Part shown: positions 27,967 through 36,488 of the stretch, piece by piece
Numbering within the stretch: position 1 is the first letter of the stretch
Layout: every line of letters begins with the position of its first letter
Assembly: GCF_008087625.1 (NCBI RefSeq)
Contig: NZ_CP042997.1
Span: forward strand, 4,154,001 to 4,218,000
Source: Aquisphaera giovannonii
GTDB taxonomy: Bacteria > Planctomycetota > Planctomycetia > Isosphaerales > Isosphaeraceae
Direction of reading: 5' to 3'
Length of the DNA: 64,000 bases
The notes under the pieces: model-generated
The model's database searches: none
What the model was told of the DNA's origin: nothing
Seen by the model: only the letters and a program-made list of their open reading frames with translations
Program-made: the position numbers and the translations under genes

Positions 27967-28659
27967 CTATGACGGCGGCGCGTCGGCCCTCTTCGCGGGC
28001 CGAGGCGATCCGGGGCCTCGGCGCGTGTCCCGGCTCCGCCAGAGGTACCAGCTCGCGACCGTGCGATAGGGCCGCCAGGCCTCGGCCAGGGCGTGGCAGT
28101 CGCCGGGCTTCGGGAGGTCCTCGAGCCCGTGATGGTCGCGCAGGCCGGCCCGCACGCCGAGGTCGTGGACCGGCAGGACGTCCGGGCGGTTGAGCGAGAA
28201 GATCAGGAACATCTCGGCCGTCCAGACGCCGATCCCCTTGATCGACGTCAGCGAGGCGACGATCGACGCGTCGTCCCACGAGTCGTCGAACGCGTCCACC
28301 GGCACCGCGCCGGTGGCGACGGCCTCCGCCAGGTTCAGCACGTAGCGGGCCTTGCTCGCCGAGAGCCCCACGCCGCGCAGTTGTTCCTCGCCCAGGGCGA
28401 GCAGCCGGTCGGGCAGGTGCGGGTCGCCGCCGAGCAGGTGCAGCCGCGCGTTGATCGACTCGGCCGCCTTCGTCGAGATCTGCTGGGCGACGATCGCCCG
28501 CACGAGCGTGCCGAACCGGTCCGGGCGCGGCTCCAGCCGGCACGGGCCGACCCGCTTGACGACCTCCCGGAACCGCGGATCGACCCGGCGGAGGTGGCGG
28601 ACCGCCGCGGCCCAGCGATCTTCCCGGACGACCTCGCCGCCCTCCTTCGCCTTCGCCAT
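27967..28659 (-). CDS. DNA-3-methyladenine glycosylase II-like (HhH-GPD family)
   Basis: 230 residues. The helix-hairpin-helix is at about 138-147 (TSIKGIGVWTAEMFLIF) and the catalytic Asp is D166 in PVHDLGVR, the usual HhH-GPD spacing. Upstream are FGTLVRAIVAQQISTKAAESI and LRGVGLSASKARYVLNLAEA. These match AlkA-type enzymes that excise alkylated purines in base-excision repair. No iron-sulfur Cys cluster is present at the C-terminus, which argues against an EndoIII/MutY enzyme. AAGGGG lies ten bases before the ATG. The aminotransferase gene ends 18 bases upstream, so the two are likely co-transcribed. Confidence 0.92.
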   Translation of the reverse strand: MAKAKEGGEVVREDRWAAAVRHLRRVDPRFREVVKRVGPCRLEPRPDRFGTLVRAIVAQQISTKAAESINARLHLLGGDPHLPDRLLALGEEQLRGVGLSASKARYVLNLAEAVATGAVPVDAFDDSWDDASIVASLTSIKGIGVWTAEMFLIFSLNRPDVLPVHDLGVRAGLRDHHGLEDLPKPGDCHALAEAWRPYRTVASWYLWRSRDTRRGPGSPRPAKRADAPPS

Positions 28660-28677
28660 GACAGCGAGCCCCTTCCC

Positions 28678-29940
28678 TCAGCCCACCGGATAGGGTTCGC
28701 GGAGGGCGAACTTCGGGTTCTCTCCGAGGTACCGTCGCACGCGGTCCGTCCGCGTGAGCGCCTCCGGGAGGAAGGCCACGGCGCGGTCGATGCGATCATC
28801 CGGCTCCGCGCAACTGAACCGCAGGAACCCCGCGCCGGCGTCGCCGAAGCACTCGCCCCCCAGGCAGGCGACGCCGAAGGCGTCGTCGGCCCCCTCCAGC
28901 AGGTACAGGGCCAGCCCGTGCGAGGTGATCCCCAGGCGATTGCAGATGCGGCGGACGTCAGGGAAGACGTAGAACGTGCCCGCCGGCATGGACACGCCCA
29001 GGCCCTCGACCCGCTTCAGCCCCTGGCAGAGGCGCTCGACCTTGGCCCGGAAGCGGCCCATGTACTCGTCGCGGGTCTCGCGGTCGCGCTCGAGCGCGGC
29101 CCGGGCGGCCCACTGGGCCAGCGGCGGGCTGCACGAGGCCGTCGTGTTGATCAGCTTGCCGATCATCTCCGCGACCTCCGGGTGGGCCACCGCGAAGCCG
29201 ATCCGCCAGCCGCTCATGCTGTAGGACTTGCTGAAGGTGTAGGCCGCGACCGCGTGCTCGAACATCCCCGGCTGGGACAGGATCGACGTGTGCCGGCCCG
29301 ACCACACCATGTGGCAATACGGCTCGTCGGAGAAGACCATCAGGTCGGTCCCGCGCACCACGTCGGCGATCGCCGCGAGGTCCTCCGCCGTCGCGACGCC
29401 CCCCGTGGGGTTGTGCGGCGAGTTCAGGAAGACGGCCCGGGGCCGGGGGTCGGTCTCCAGGAAGCGGCGGACGTCCTCCGCGCGGGGTCGGAACGCGTCC
29501 TCCACGCGGAGCGGGACGAGCAAGGGCCGGGCCCCCCGGCGTGCGATGTTCGGGACGTAGGTGGGGAACTGCGGGCTGAAGACCAGGACGCCGTCCCCGG
29601 GGTCGAGGAAGGCCTCGGCGAAATACTGCTCGAACGGCTTCGCGCCGGAGGCCACCACCACGTTCTCCGCGGAGGCCGGATAGCCGAACTCGTCCGTCAC
29701 GGACCGCGCGGCCGCCTCGCGGAACTGCGGCAGGCCCATGCTGGGGCAGTAGCCCGTCTGGTTCTCCTCGATCGCGCGGATGCCCGCGGCCGAGGCGTGG
29801 GGCGTGGTCGGGAACGGGCTGTCCCCGATCTCCAGCTCGACCACGTCCTTGCCCCGGGCCTTGAGGGCCCGGGCCATGGCCAGGACGGTGAAGGCGGTCT
29901 CCGCGGTCAGTTGGCCCGCGAGTTCGCTGAAGCGGATCAT
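28678..29940 (-). CDS. PLP-dependent aminotransferase, class I/II
   Basis: 420 residues. Fold-type I landmarks are NSPHNPTGG with N177, the D205/Y208 pair in FSDEPYCH, and the Schiff-base lysine K238 in YTFSKSYSMSGWRIGF. A C-terminal arginine is expected in FLRFSCAEPDDRIDRA. The family (aspartate/aromatic aminotransferase-like) transfers amino groups between amino acids and 2-oxo acids in the cytosol; substrate cannot be fixed from sequence. The ATG has an AGGA site ten bases upstream. It lies 18 bases before the AlkA-like gene in the same direction. Confidence 0.92.
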   Translation of the reverse strand: MIRFSELAGQLTAETAFTVLAMARALKARGKDVVELEIGDSPFPTTPHASAAGIRAIEENQTGYCPSMGLPQFREAAARSVTDEFGYPASAENVVVASGAKPFEQYFAEAFLDPGDGVLVFSPQFPTYVPNIARRGARPLLVPLRVEDAFRPRAEDVRRFLETDPRPRAVFLNSPHNPTGGVATAEDLAAIADVVRGTDLMVFSDEPYCHMVWSGRHTSILSQPGMFEHAVAAYTFSKSYSMSGWRIGFAVAHPEVAEMIGKLINTTASCSPPLAQWAARAALERDRETRDEYMGRFRAKVERLCQGLKRVEGLGVSMPAGTFYVFPDVRRICNRLGITSHGLALYLLEGADDAFGVACLGGECFGDAGAGFLRFSCAEPDDRIDRAVAFLPEALTRTDRVRRYLGENPKFALREPYPVG

Positions 29941-29969
29941 GGATGCGAATTCCTGGGAGGGGCGAAGGA

Positions 29970-30713
29970 TCAGCGAGAGGCGATCACCTGGGCCAGCGGC
30001 CGGACCACCCGCGGGATCACCGAGCGCCGCAGGATCTCCTCGCCGAGCTCCTTCTGGCGGTGGAACGACTCCACGAAGCTCCGGTCCGGGCCGCTCCCCC
30101 AGTACTGGCGGACCGTGAAGTACACGCTGAGCTGGTCGTCCGCGAAATCATTGCTCCGGACCTGGAAGGCGTTCGTCCGGGTCTCGATCGAGAGCCGGCA
30201 CTGGAGCTGGCAGGACTCGTCCAAAGCGAGCGTGATCGAGGGCTCGAAATTGATCACGCGCGACCGCGGCAGCTCGAGCAATCCCTCCAGCGAGCTCCCC
30301 ACGCCGAGGGCCTCGGTCACCACCTCGTCGTGGTTGCCCTCATACGTGAAGTCGAACCCGTACATGACGTCCAGCGCCTCGCAGTCGAGGAGGCTGATGG
30401 TCATGAGCGGCGGGGCCAGGTCGAGCAGCAGCTCGTGCTGGCGGTACGCCTCCTCCATCGACTCCGGGTTGGTATGGCCGCTGCAAAGACGCCGAGGCTC
30501 GATCGACACCCAGCGATAGGAGGCCTTCTCCTTGTCCCCCTCCAGCACGAGGTCCCCATTCTCCCTCGTGTGGAAGTTGCGAAGGTCCGGGAACCCCTTC
30601 TTCAACTGCTCGAAGAAGTGGAGGACGGTGTCCCGGTTCGTCGGCAGCTCCATCTCCGTGTTCAAATGGACATTCACATAGAAGTCGTCGGCGTCGTTGC
30701 TGTATGGGTTCAT
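29970..30713 (-). CDS. Conserved hypothetical protein
   Basis: 247 residues I cannot assign. It starts MNPYSNDADDFYVNVHLNTE, has no signal peptide or membrane segment, and is acidic and soluble in character. The middle (SYRWVSIEPRRLCSGHTNPESM) and the C-terminal part (SRVINFEPSITLALDESCQL) look well folded. Its codon choice and evenly mixed composition fit a real gene, unlike the skewed shadow frames. It ends 30 bases before the aminotransferase start and could be the first gene of that operon. The ribosome site is weak: GGAGG lies rather far upstream. Confidence 0.75.
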   Translation of the reverse strand: MNPYSNDADDFYVNVHLNTEMELPTNRDTVLHFFEQLKKGFPDLRNFHTRENGDLVLEGDKEKASYRWVSIEPRRLCSGHTNPESMEEAYRQHELLLDLAPPLMTISLLDCEALDVMYGFDFTYEGNHDEVVTEALGVGSSLEGLLELPRSRVINFEPSITLALDESCQLQCRLSIETRTNAFQVRSNDFADDQLSVYFTVRQYWGSGPDRSFVESFHRQKELGEEILRRSVIPRVVRPLAQVIASR

Positions 30714-30946
30714 CCGTGTCGTCCCGATGCGGCCTCCGGCGAGGGCGACGTCGATACCGTCGCTGGGCGTTGCCTCGCCGGACGGCGGCGTGACTCGAGA
30801 AGGGTTAGGTGCAAGTCGTCCAGCTTATCAGAACCCGGAACGCGGGGAAATGAATGCGCCGGCCCGCCCGGCTTCAAATCCTCAACCCATTTGACAGTCG
30901 ATCCTTACGCCCGAGATGCGGGAGCAGCGGCGGGGCCCGGAGGGCG

Positions 30947-33900
30947 TCAGGCGCGGGCGGTGCCGTCCTCGGGATGGCGGAGCCGGATCGGAGGGATGAA
31001 GGCCGGATCGGCGCGGGGGTCGATAAACATGCGGACACCGGATCGGGCGAGCGGGAACGTGGTGTGGACGGGGTGGCGGCTCCCGCCCCGGCCGGCCGGC
31101 AGGTGGGCGATGACCTCGCCGTCCTCGGAGGAGAGGGGGATGGCCCGGAGGTTGGCCACCAGGACCATGGGCGGGACCTCTTCCCCTGGTGGGTCGGTGT
31201 CCAGGGTCAGCGACCAGGGGCGTCCGGGGAGCCAGGATCGCTTCAGGGCGTAGGAGACGGTGATCTCGGGGTGCGGGCCCGGCACCGCCGTGGTCGCCGA
31301 GGGCTCGATGCCGGGGGAGAAGACCGTCTCGCCGCCCTGATCGACGGCCGTGAAGGCGGTGATGTACCAGCGGTCGGGCAGGGCGGGGGAGGCGCCGGCC
31401 TCCGGCCCGGCCGCGTGGCCGTCGCCGTCGGCGATCCCGTTGCCGCCGTGGGGGCGGGCCAGGCCGTTGCCGGAGTCCTCGTCCCGGGGGCCGGCCGCGG
31501 GCAGGGTCAAGGACCAGAACCCGTGCCGCTCGTAATCCTCGCGGCGCACGGTCGTTGCGGTCGGCTGCGGGTCGTCCGGGCCGTGCGGGGGAGAGCCCCA
31601 GCGGGCGACCAGGCGGGTGGCCGTCGCCCCGGGGGGCCATCGCCACCGGAGCGCCACGCGGACGCCCTGCCCGCCGTTGTAGGCCGTCGTGCCCGTCCTC
31701 GTGGCGCGGAGGTCGGACGGGTCGGGGACCTGGCTGGCGGCGGCGGTCCCGCCGATGGTGAGCATCGCCCCCAGGGCGACGACCGCCGTGTAGTAGCAGA
31801 CGGGCGCGGGGGGCGGCTCGCGGTCCTCGGCGCTCGCCGGCCCGACCGCGGGGACCCAGGAGCCGAGGGGCTCCGCCTCCTCGACGCGGATCCGGGCCCC
31901 GGGCGGGAACGGGAGCGGCCGGGACGTCCGGAGGATTCGGACCGATCCGCGGGCCGGCGCCGCCCAGTCGATGCGGATGGAGGGCCCCGGCCCGCGCGAC
32001 AGCCGGGGGGCTTCCGCCGGCGGCACGGCCTGCACGACGCCGGCCGTCGCCAGGACCCCGGGCGACGGATAGCGCCGGCCCTCGGCGGCCCGATAGATGG
32101 CGTAGATCCCGTAGTGGACGACCTGGCCCCCCGGCGGCCGGCCGTCGATCGCATGGTCGAGCGCCGCGGGGACTCGCTCGCCGTCCCGGGGGTCCTCCGG
32201 CGGCGAGCCCGCCTTGCGGACGACGCGGACCTCGAAGACGCCCGCCGGCGGGATCCAGGACAGCTCCACCTCCGACTCGCGGGGCTCGACGCGGACGTCC
32301 TCGACGTCGGGCAGGTAGACCACCGGGCCGACGGCCACGGCGGCCAGCGACTCCGCCTCCCCGCGCTTGCCGAGGACCGCGTAGCCGACGGACTCGCCCG
32401 GCCGGACGTGCCGATCGTCGTATTCGCACGTCGAGACCTCCGCGATCCGGGTGCCGTCGCCCGGATGCTCGGGGATGCCGCCCCGCTTCCGGAGGATCGC
32501 GAAGGTGAGCGGCCCGCCGCCGTCCGGGGCCGGGGGGGTCCAGGACAGGCGGACGCGGTCGCCGACCGTCTGCGCGCGGAGGTTCGTCGGGCCCTCGGGC
32601 GGGCATCGTTCCAGCCCGGTCAGGGCGGCGGGGAGGTCGGCGGCGGCCTCCAGGCTCCTGCGGTAGAAGGCGCGGGCCGCGGGGGGATCGACGCGCTCCA
32701 GCGCCCGGCCGCGGGCCGCCAGCGACTCCGCCTTTCGGAGGCCCGACGCGATCTCCTCCCAGGCGGCGCGGATCTCGGGCCGGGCCGGGTCGTCGATCCG
32801 CCGCCAGGAGTCGGCCGCCCGCCTCGCCGCGACGAGGCGCCTGCCCGTCATCGCCAGCTCGCAGGCCAGGCGGACCTGCTCGATGGTCGCCTCGCGCTCG
32901 CGGATCTTCTCCAGGCCGTTCCTCGCCCCCGGGTGCTGGGGGGCGTACCGACGGACCTGCTCCAGGTTCTCGCGGGCCGTCGCGAGGTCGCGGTCGCGGA
33001 AGGCCTGCTGCGCGGCGGCGAGCCGGCGGACGAGGGGCTCGCGGAGGGCCAGGGGGAAGCCGCAGTCGCACCTCGCGCGGTCGAGCCAGTGCTGGCGGCG
33101 GCAGGCCGGACAGTCCCACCTGAGGGATGCCCCGCAATGCCGGCACCGCGCGGTGCCCGTTCGCCTGGCGGTCGGGCTCAGCTCGGTCAGGCCGGAGCAG
33201 GATCGGCAGCGGACCTGCGGATATCGATCGGCCTCAGAGGCCGTCGCGGGCGGGCCGGGCGACGCGACGAGCGGCGAGACCGCGCCGTCGTCGCGGGCGA
33301 CGCCGAGCTTCCGGCAGGCCCGCGACAGCAGCCGCTCCGCCCGGTCGGGCCCCAGGCAGAGGGCGGCCGCCTCGGCGACGAGGGCCGCGCGCGTGCCGCC
33401 GTCGAGCCGCGGCAGCCCGTTCAGGGCGAAGGCCACGACCTCGTCGAACCGCTCCTCCGACTCCAGGATCAGCGTGCGGTCGTAGCGGGCCCGCGCCTTC
33501 GGGGACGTCAGGTGCGACTGGGCGTGCGAGATCACCTCGAGCCACGCGGTCTTCTCCGCCGTGACCTGGGCCTTCCTCATCCACCGCTGCCGCTCCTCGT
33601 CGGCCCTCGCCGCGAGGATCGACGAGGGGGCCTCGCGCGGCAGCTCCAGCGCGTCATACAGGTCGCGACGGCCGAGGTGCTCCAGCGCCGCGCGGATCTG
33701 CCGGCGCGTCGACGGGTCGAGGACGTCGGCGGCCGCCTCGTCCTCCTCCAGGGCGTCCTCCGCCCGGAAGGGGCGGGCGAGGTCGGGGATCGACCTCGTC
33801 AGGGGATCCACCACGGCGTCGTCCAGCCCGAGGCGACGGGCCTCCTCGCGCAGGAGCTGCCGATCATCGGCCGAGAGGCCCCCCTTGGCGGACTTGAGCC

Positions 33901-34174
33901 GGATCCGCCGCTGGAGCTGGTCGAGCTTCTCCTCCCGCTCCGCGAGCCGGGCCGCGGCGAGGTCCGCGTCGTACGCCGCCCGCGCGCCCGGACCGCTCAG
34001 CAGGGCGCGGCGGAGCGCGGGGACCTCGTCCAGGTAGAGCTGGTTCGTATGCCTCGTCTTCGGGTTCCGCGTCCCCATGGACCAGGCCGGCTGCCGCTTC
34101 CGCAGCGCGGCCTCGAGCTCGGACTCGGTCGCCGCCGGATCGACCCCCAGCCTGGCGTAATAATCCGGCACCAT
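30947..34174 (-). CDS. J-domain-like, zinc-ribbon and FN3 multi-domain protein
   Basis: 1075 residues from ATG 34174 (MVPDYYARLGVDPAATESEL); a longer frame to 34261 adds a segment unlike any J domain. Two DnaJ-like units lie at about 1-75 and 165-235 (YDALELPREAPSSILAARAD through SPKARARYDRTL). The HPD motif needed to stimulate DnaK is missing from both. Residues 323-372 form Cys-rich zinc ribbons (CRSCSG, CRHCGA, CPACRR, CDCGF). A helical, TPR-like part follows, then several fibronectin-III-like modules (for example LRAQTVGDRVRLSWTPPAPD) to the C-terminus. No signal peptide is present. The role is unknown; scaffold or adaptor is a guess. Confidence 0.85.
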   Translation of the reverse strand: MVPDYYARLGVDPAATESELEAALRKRQPAWSMGTRNPKTRHTNQLYLDEVPALRRALLSGPGARAAYDADLAAARLAEREEKLDQLQRRIRLKSAKGGLSADDRQLLREEARRLGLDDAVVDPLTRSIPDLARPFRAEDALEEDEAAADVLDPSTRRQIRAALEHLGRRDLYDALELPREAPSSILAARADEERQRWMRKAQVTAEKTAWLEVISHAQSHLTSPKARARYDRTLILESEERFDEVVAFALNGLPRLDGGTRAALVAEAAALCLGPDRAERLLSRACRKLGVARDDGAVSPLVASPGPPATASEADRYPQVRCRSCSGLTELSPTARRTGTARCRHCGASLRWDCPACRRQHWLDRARCDCGFPLALREPLVRRLAAAQQAFRDRDLATARENLEQVRRYAPQHPGARNGLEKIREREATIEQVRLACELAMTGRRLVAARRAADSWRRIDDPARPEIRAAWEEIASGLRKAESLAARGRALERVDPPAARAFYRRSLEAAADLPAALTGLERCPPEGPTNLRAQTVGDRVRLSWTPPAPDGGGPLTFAILRKRGGIPEHPGDGTRIAEVSTCEYDDRHVRPGESVGYAVLGKRGEAESLAAVAVGPVVYLPDVEDVRVEPRESEVELSWIPPAGVFEVRVVRKAGSPPEDPRDGERVPAALDHAIDGRPPGGQVVHYGIYAIYRAAEGRRYPSPGVLATAGVVQAVPPAEAPRLSRGPGPSIRIDWAAPARGSVRILRTSRPLPFPPGARIRVEEAEPLGSWVPAVGPASAEDREPPPAPVCYYTAVVALGAMLTIGGTAAASQVPDPSDLRATRTGTTAYNGGQGVRVALRWRWPPGATATRLVARWGSPPHGPDDPQPTATTVRREDYERHGFWSLTLPAAGPRDEDSGNGLARPHGGNGIADGDGHAAGPEAGASPALPDRWYITAFTAVDQGGETVFSPGIEPSATTAVPGPHPEITVSYALKRSWLPGRPWSLTLDTDPPGEEVPPMVLVANLRAIPLSSEDGEVIAHLPAGRGGSRHPVHTTFPLARSGVRMFIDPRADPAFIPPIRLRHPEDGTARA

Positions 34175-34317
34175 GCTCGTCGGCCACGCCCCCGGTCGTT
34201 CCCGCCCCGCCCCCGCGTCCATGGCCAAGCCCGCGCGAGGAAGTTCCGTCCCCGTTCCCATTTTCGAGGCCGGGGCGCCAAACGTCCAGCCCGCGGGGCC
34301 GGGGGATGCCCGGGCGA

Positions 34318-34791
34318 TCAGCCGCCGGCCAGCAAGGACGCCATCGGGCCGCAGGCCGCGAGGAGCCGCTCCAGGGCGAGGGCCTCGGCCTCCCCCGATC
34401 CGGGGCTGATCGCGATCGAGACGACCCCCAGCACGTCCCCGCCGGGGGCGAGGATCGGTATCGCCATCGACAGCTCAGCGCCGAAGGCCCGCAGCCAGTA
34501 GCCCGAGCCGGCGTCGGGCGGCAGCTCGGCGGCCCGGGACACGGCCGGGCGGCGGCCCGACGCGGCGGCCACGATCCCCAGGTCGGCCCGATCGAGGGGC
34601 ACGGACCGCGTCGCCTCCTGGAACGCCCGGTGGACCTCCCGGTCCAGCGACGGAGCCGACACGAACGCCACCTGGACGAGCCGGCACGCCCCGGCGTCCA
34701 GGGCCCAGCAGCCGGCCGCCCGGGCGCCGAGCCGGACGCTGAGCCGGGCCACGAGGGCGGCGATCTCGGCCTCATCATGGAAGGATAGCAT
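34318..34791 (-). CDS. Small GAF-domain-like protein
   Basis: 157 residues. The pattern LVARLSVRLGARAAGCWALD, then AFQEATRSVPLDRADLGIVA and AELSMAIPILAPGGDVLGVVSIAI fits a stand-alone GAF domain; the last segment is the characteristic central strand. No output domain is attached. GAF domains bind small ligands, and nothing here shows which. It is transcribed in the same direction as the J-domain-like gene 144 bases farther on, and diverges from the RidA gene. Confidence 0.7.
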   Translation of the reverse strand: MLSFHDEAEIAALVARLSVRLGARAAGCWALDAGACRLVQVAFVSAPSLDREVHRAFQEATRSVPLDRADLGIVAAASGRRPAVSRAAELPPDAGSGYWLRAFGAELSMAIPILAPGGDVLGVVSIAISPGSGEAEALALERLLAACGPMASLLAGG

Positions 34792-34968
34792 GTGCGTTCG
34801 TCCCCGCGTGCAGCCGGCCCCGGGGCCATTCTGTCACGGCCGCTCCCGTCGCTCCAGCCCGCACCGCCCGGGCCATTGCCGGCGACCGGCCGTGCCGCTA
34901 CCCTGGGACCGCGTCCTCTTCGATGCACCCATCACGGCCGGCCGTCGAGCCCATTTGGAGCCATCTCG

Positions 34969-35406
34969 ATGACATCCAACGTCAAGATCACCGTCGGCGA
35001 GCGGAACGGCCGCCGGTGCGCCTCCTCCGGCTCCGCCTGGGAGGCGGCGATCGGCTACTCGCGGGCGGTCCGCGCGGGGGACCACATCGCCGTCACCGGG
35101 ACCGTGGGCGTGGAGGCGGACGGCCGCTTCTCGCCGAGCATCAAGGGGCAGACGCGGCGGGCCCTGGACATCGTCGTCGCGGCGATCGAGGCCCTCGGCG
35201 GCAGGACCGCCGACGTCGTCCGGACCAGGATCTTCGTGACCGACATCAGCCTGTGGAAGGACGTGGGCGAGGTCCACGGCGAGGTCTTCGCGCAGGTCCG
35301 CCCCGCGCTCACCATGGTCGAGGTCTCGCGCCTGATCGACGACGCGGCGATGATCGAGATCGAGGCCGACGCGATCGTCCGCGCCGAGGACCGCGAGCAC
35401 GTCTGA
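34969..35406 (+). CDS. RidA/YjgF/YER057c family protein
   Basis: 145 residues from ATG 34969, with TTGGAG nine bases upstream; the longer frame to 34792 reads through the divergent promoter region. RidA features are the segment YSRAVRAGDHIAVTGTVG, then ALDIVVAAIEALGGRTADVVRTRIFVTDI and the C-terminal RPALTMVEVSRLIDDAAMIEIEADA. The conserved Arg that binds the substrate carboxylate is seen in VRTRIFVTD. Typical members hydrolyse reactive enamine/imine intermediates of PLP enzymes. The N-terminal RNGRRCASSGSAWE is an unusual lead-in but fits subfamilies that have SG near the start. Confidence 0.92.
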   Translation: MTSNVKITVGERNGRRCASSGSAWEAAIGYSRAVRAGDHIAVTGTVGVEADGRFSPSIKGQTRRALDIVVAAIEALGGRTADVVRTRIFVTDISLWKDVGEVHGEVFAQVRPALTMVEVSRLIDDAAMIEIEADAIVRAEDREHV

Positions 35407-36194
35407 TCAGGCGGGGGCGGCGGGCGACTCGGGCGCGGGAATCGGGCCATTCATCGGGGACGAAGGCCCCGATCGACACATCCCCTCGCATCCGCATGCG
35501 GCCCGCAATCCTCACGGAATCCGGGCGGGGCGGGCCCGACGGGCGGATCCCCGGGCATGCCCCCGGGACCGCCCGCAATTGCAAGCAGGAATCCACGGTC
35601 CGGAAGAGATGAGGAAGTTTGCCCGCGAACACTTGTCCGAAAATACACGTCTCCGTCGCCATCACCGGCGACGTACCATCCTGACGCCACCCTCGCGGAT
35701 GCCCAAGTATCCTTGAGGCGAGTCGGCCCTGAAGGCCGGCTTGCTCGCGAGACGCCGCGGCGTCTCGGAGCGATGGGAGGCCGGATCCAAGGCCGCGAGC
35801 CACCGATGCCCGCGGCCGCCCGGGAGCGGATTCGCGATGCCGCCGCCGCCGCGACGGCGGCATCCCCGGCCGTCCCCGCCGGCCCGCCGGGCCGGGCGCG
35901 ATCCCGCCTCCGGCCCCGGCGGGGGCGGGCCGGAGGCCGCGGCAGCGGCCCCGTCCTCACCCCGCCGCGGAGGCCGGCGGCGACCCGCGGCGGAGATCCC
36001 ATCGAGGGCCATCCGAGATCATGTGTGCACGCGTTCCGGCGACGCGACGGGGGGCTCGCGCGGCCCCACGCACGCCCCGGGCGGCCCGGCCCGCGAGAGC
36101 AGCGATGCACGCCGAGATCGCGGCAGCCTTGATGGGACAACGTTGCCCATAGATCCTTGAGAACGTTTGCTTTCAAAGATCCGTCGATAGGTAC
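35407..36194. other. Gene-free region before the first ELWxxDGT gene
   Basis: Nearly 800 bases without a gene I can support. The right part (36120-36200) is richer in A and T than the surroundings. It holds an interrupted inverted repeat (CTTGAGAACGTTTGCTTTCAAAG, about 36152-36174) flanked by two AGATCC words, just upstream of the promoter; it could be an operator. A small GTCGCC/GGCGAC hairpin is at about 35655-35672. Confidence 0.5.
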
Positions 36195-36223
36195 TTGACA
36201 GCGATATATGCGCGGTGGATACT
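36195..36223 (+). promoter_or_regulatory. Promoter of the first ELWxxDGT gene
   Basis: Consensus TTGACA (36195-36200) and GATACT (36218-36223) are separated by 17 bases. The same two boxes with the same spacing stand before the second paralogue at 38488-38516. That repetition is strong support for a real promoter. Confidence 0.75.
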
Positions 36224-36488
36224 CACTGCCGCAATGTCGACCGGCGCGCCCCGATGCGTCTGCCACCGTCGCGATACCGCTGACACCGCGGAGCCGGGCC
36301 CATCGATTGCCCGGCCCCCCGAGCACGCCGGTCTCCCAGCCAGAGCAGCCTGACTCCGACCCCCCAAGCCGCGATCCATCCACGTCGGCCACCCCCCGCC
36401 CGGGCGCGGTGCGGCCGGCCCGCGCCCTCCCCGGGCCGCGACGCGATGGCGGCCTGGGCCACCCGAACCTCGACGCAAGAGTGCAATA
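36224..36488 (+). promoter_or_regulatory. Long leader of the first ELWxxDGT gene, shared with its paralogue
   Basis: About 265 bases between promoter and ATG. It begins with GTCGACCGGCGCG, then CCGATGCGTC near the start site, and ends in GGCGGCCTGGGCC, then CCTCGACGCA just before the gene. Both blocks and a central AGCACGCCGG recur in the leader at 38517-38766, while the sequence between has diverged. No ribosome site better than AAGAG precedes ATG 36489. Confidence 0.55.

Noticed and set aside
30871-30946. TTCAAATCC followed by TTGACA, considered as a tRNA T-loop or a promoter
   Set aside because: No cloverleaf arms can be drawn around it, and no -10 box or plus-strand gene follows.
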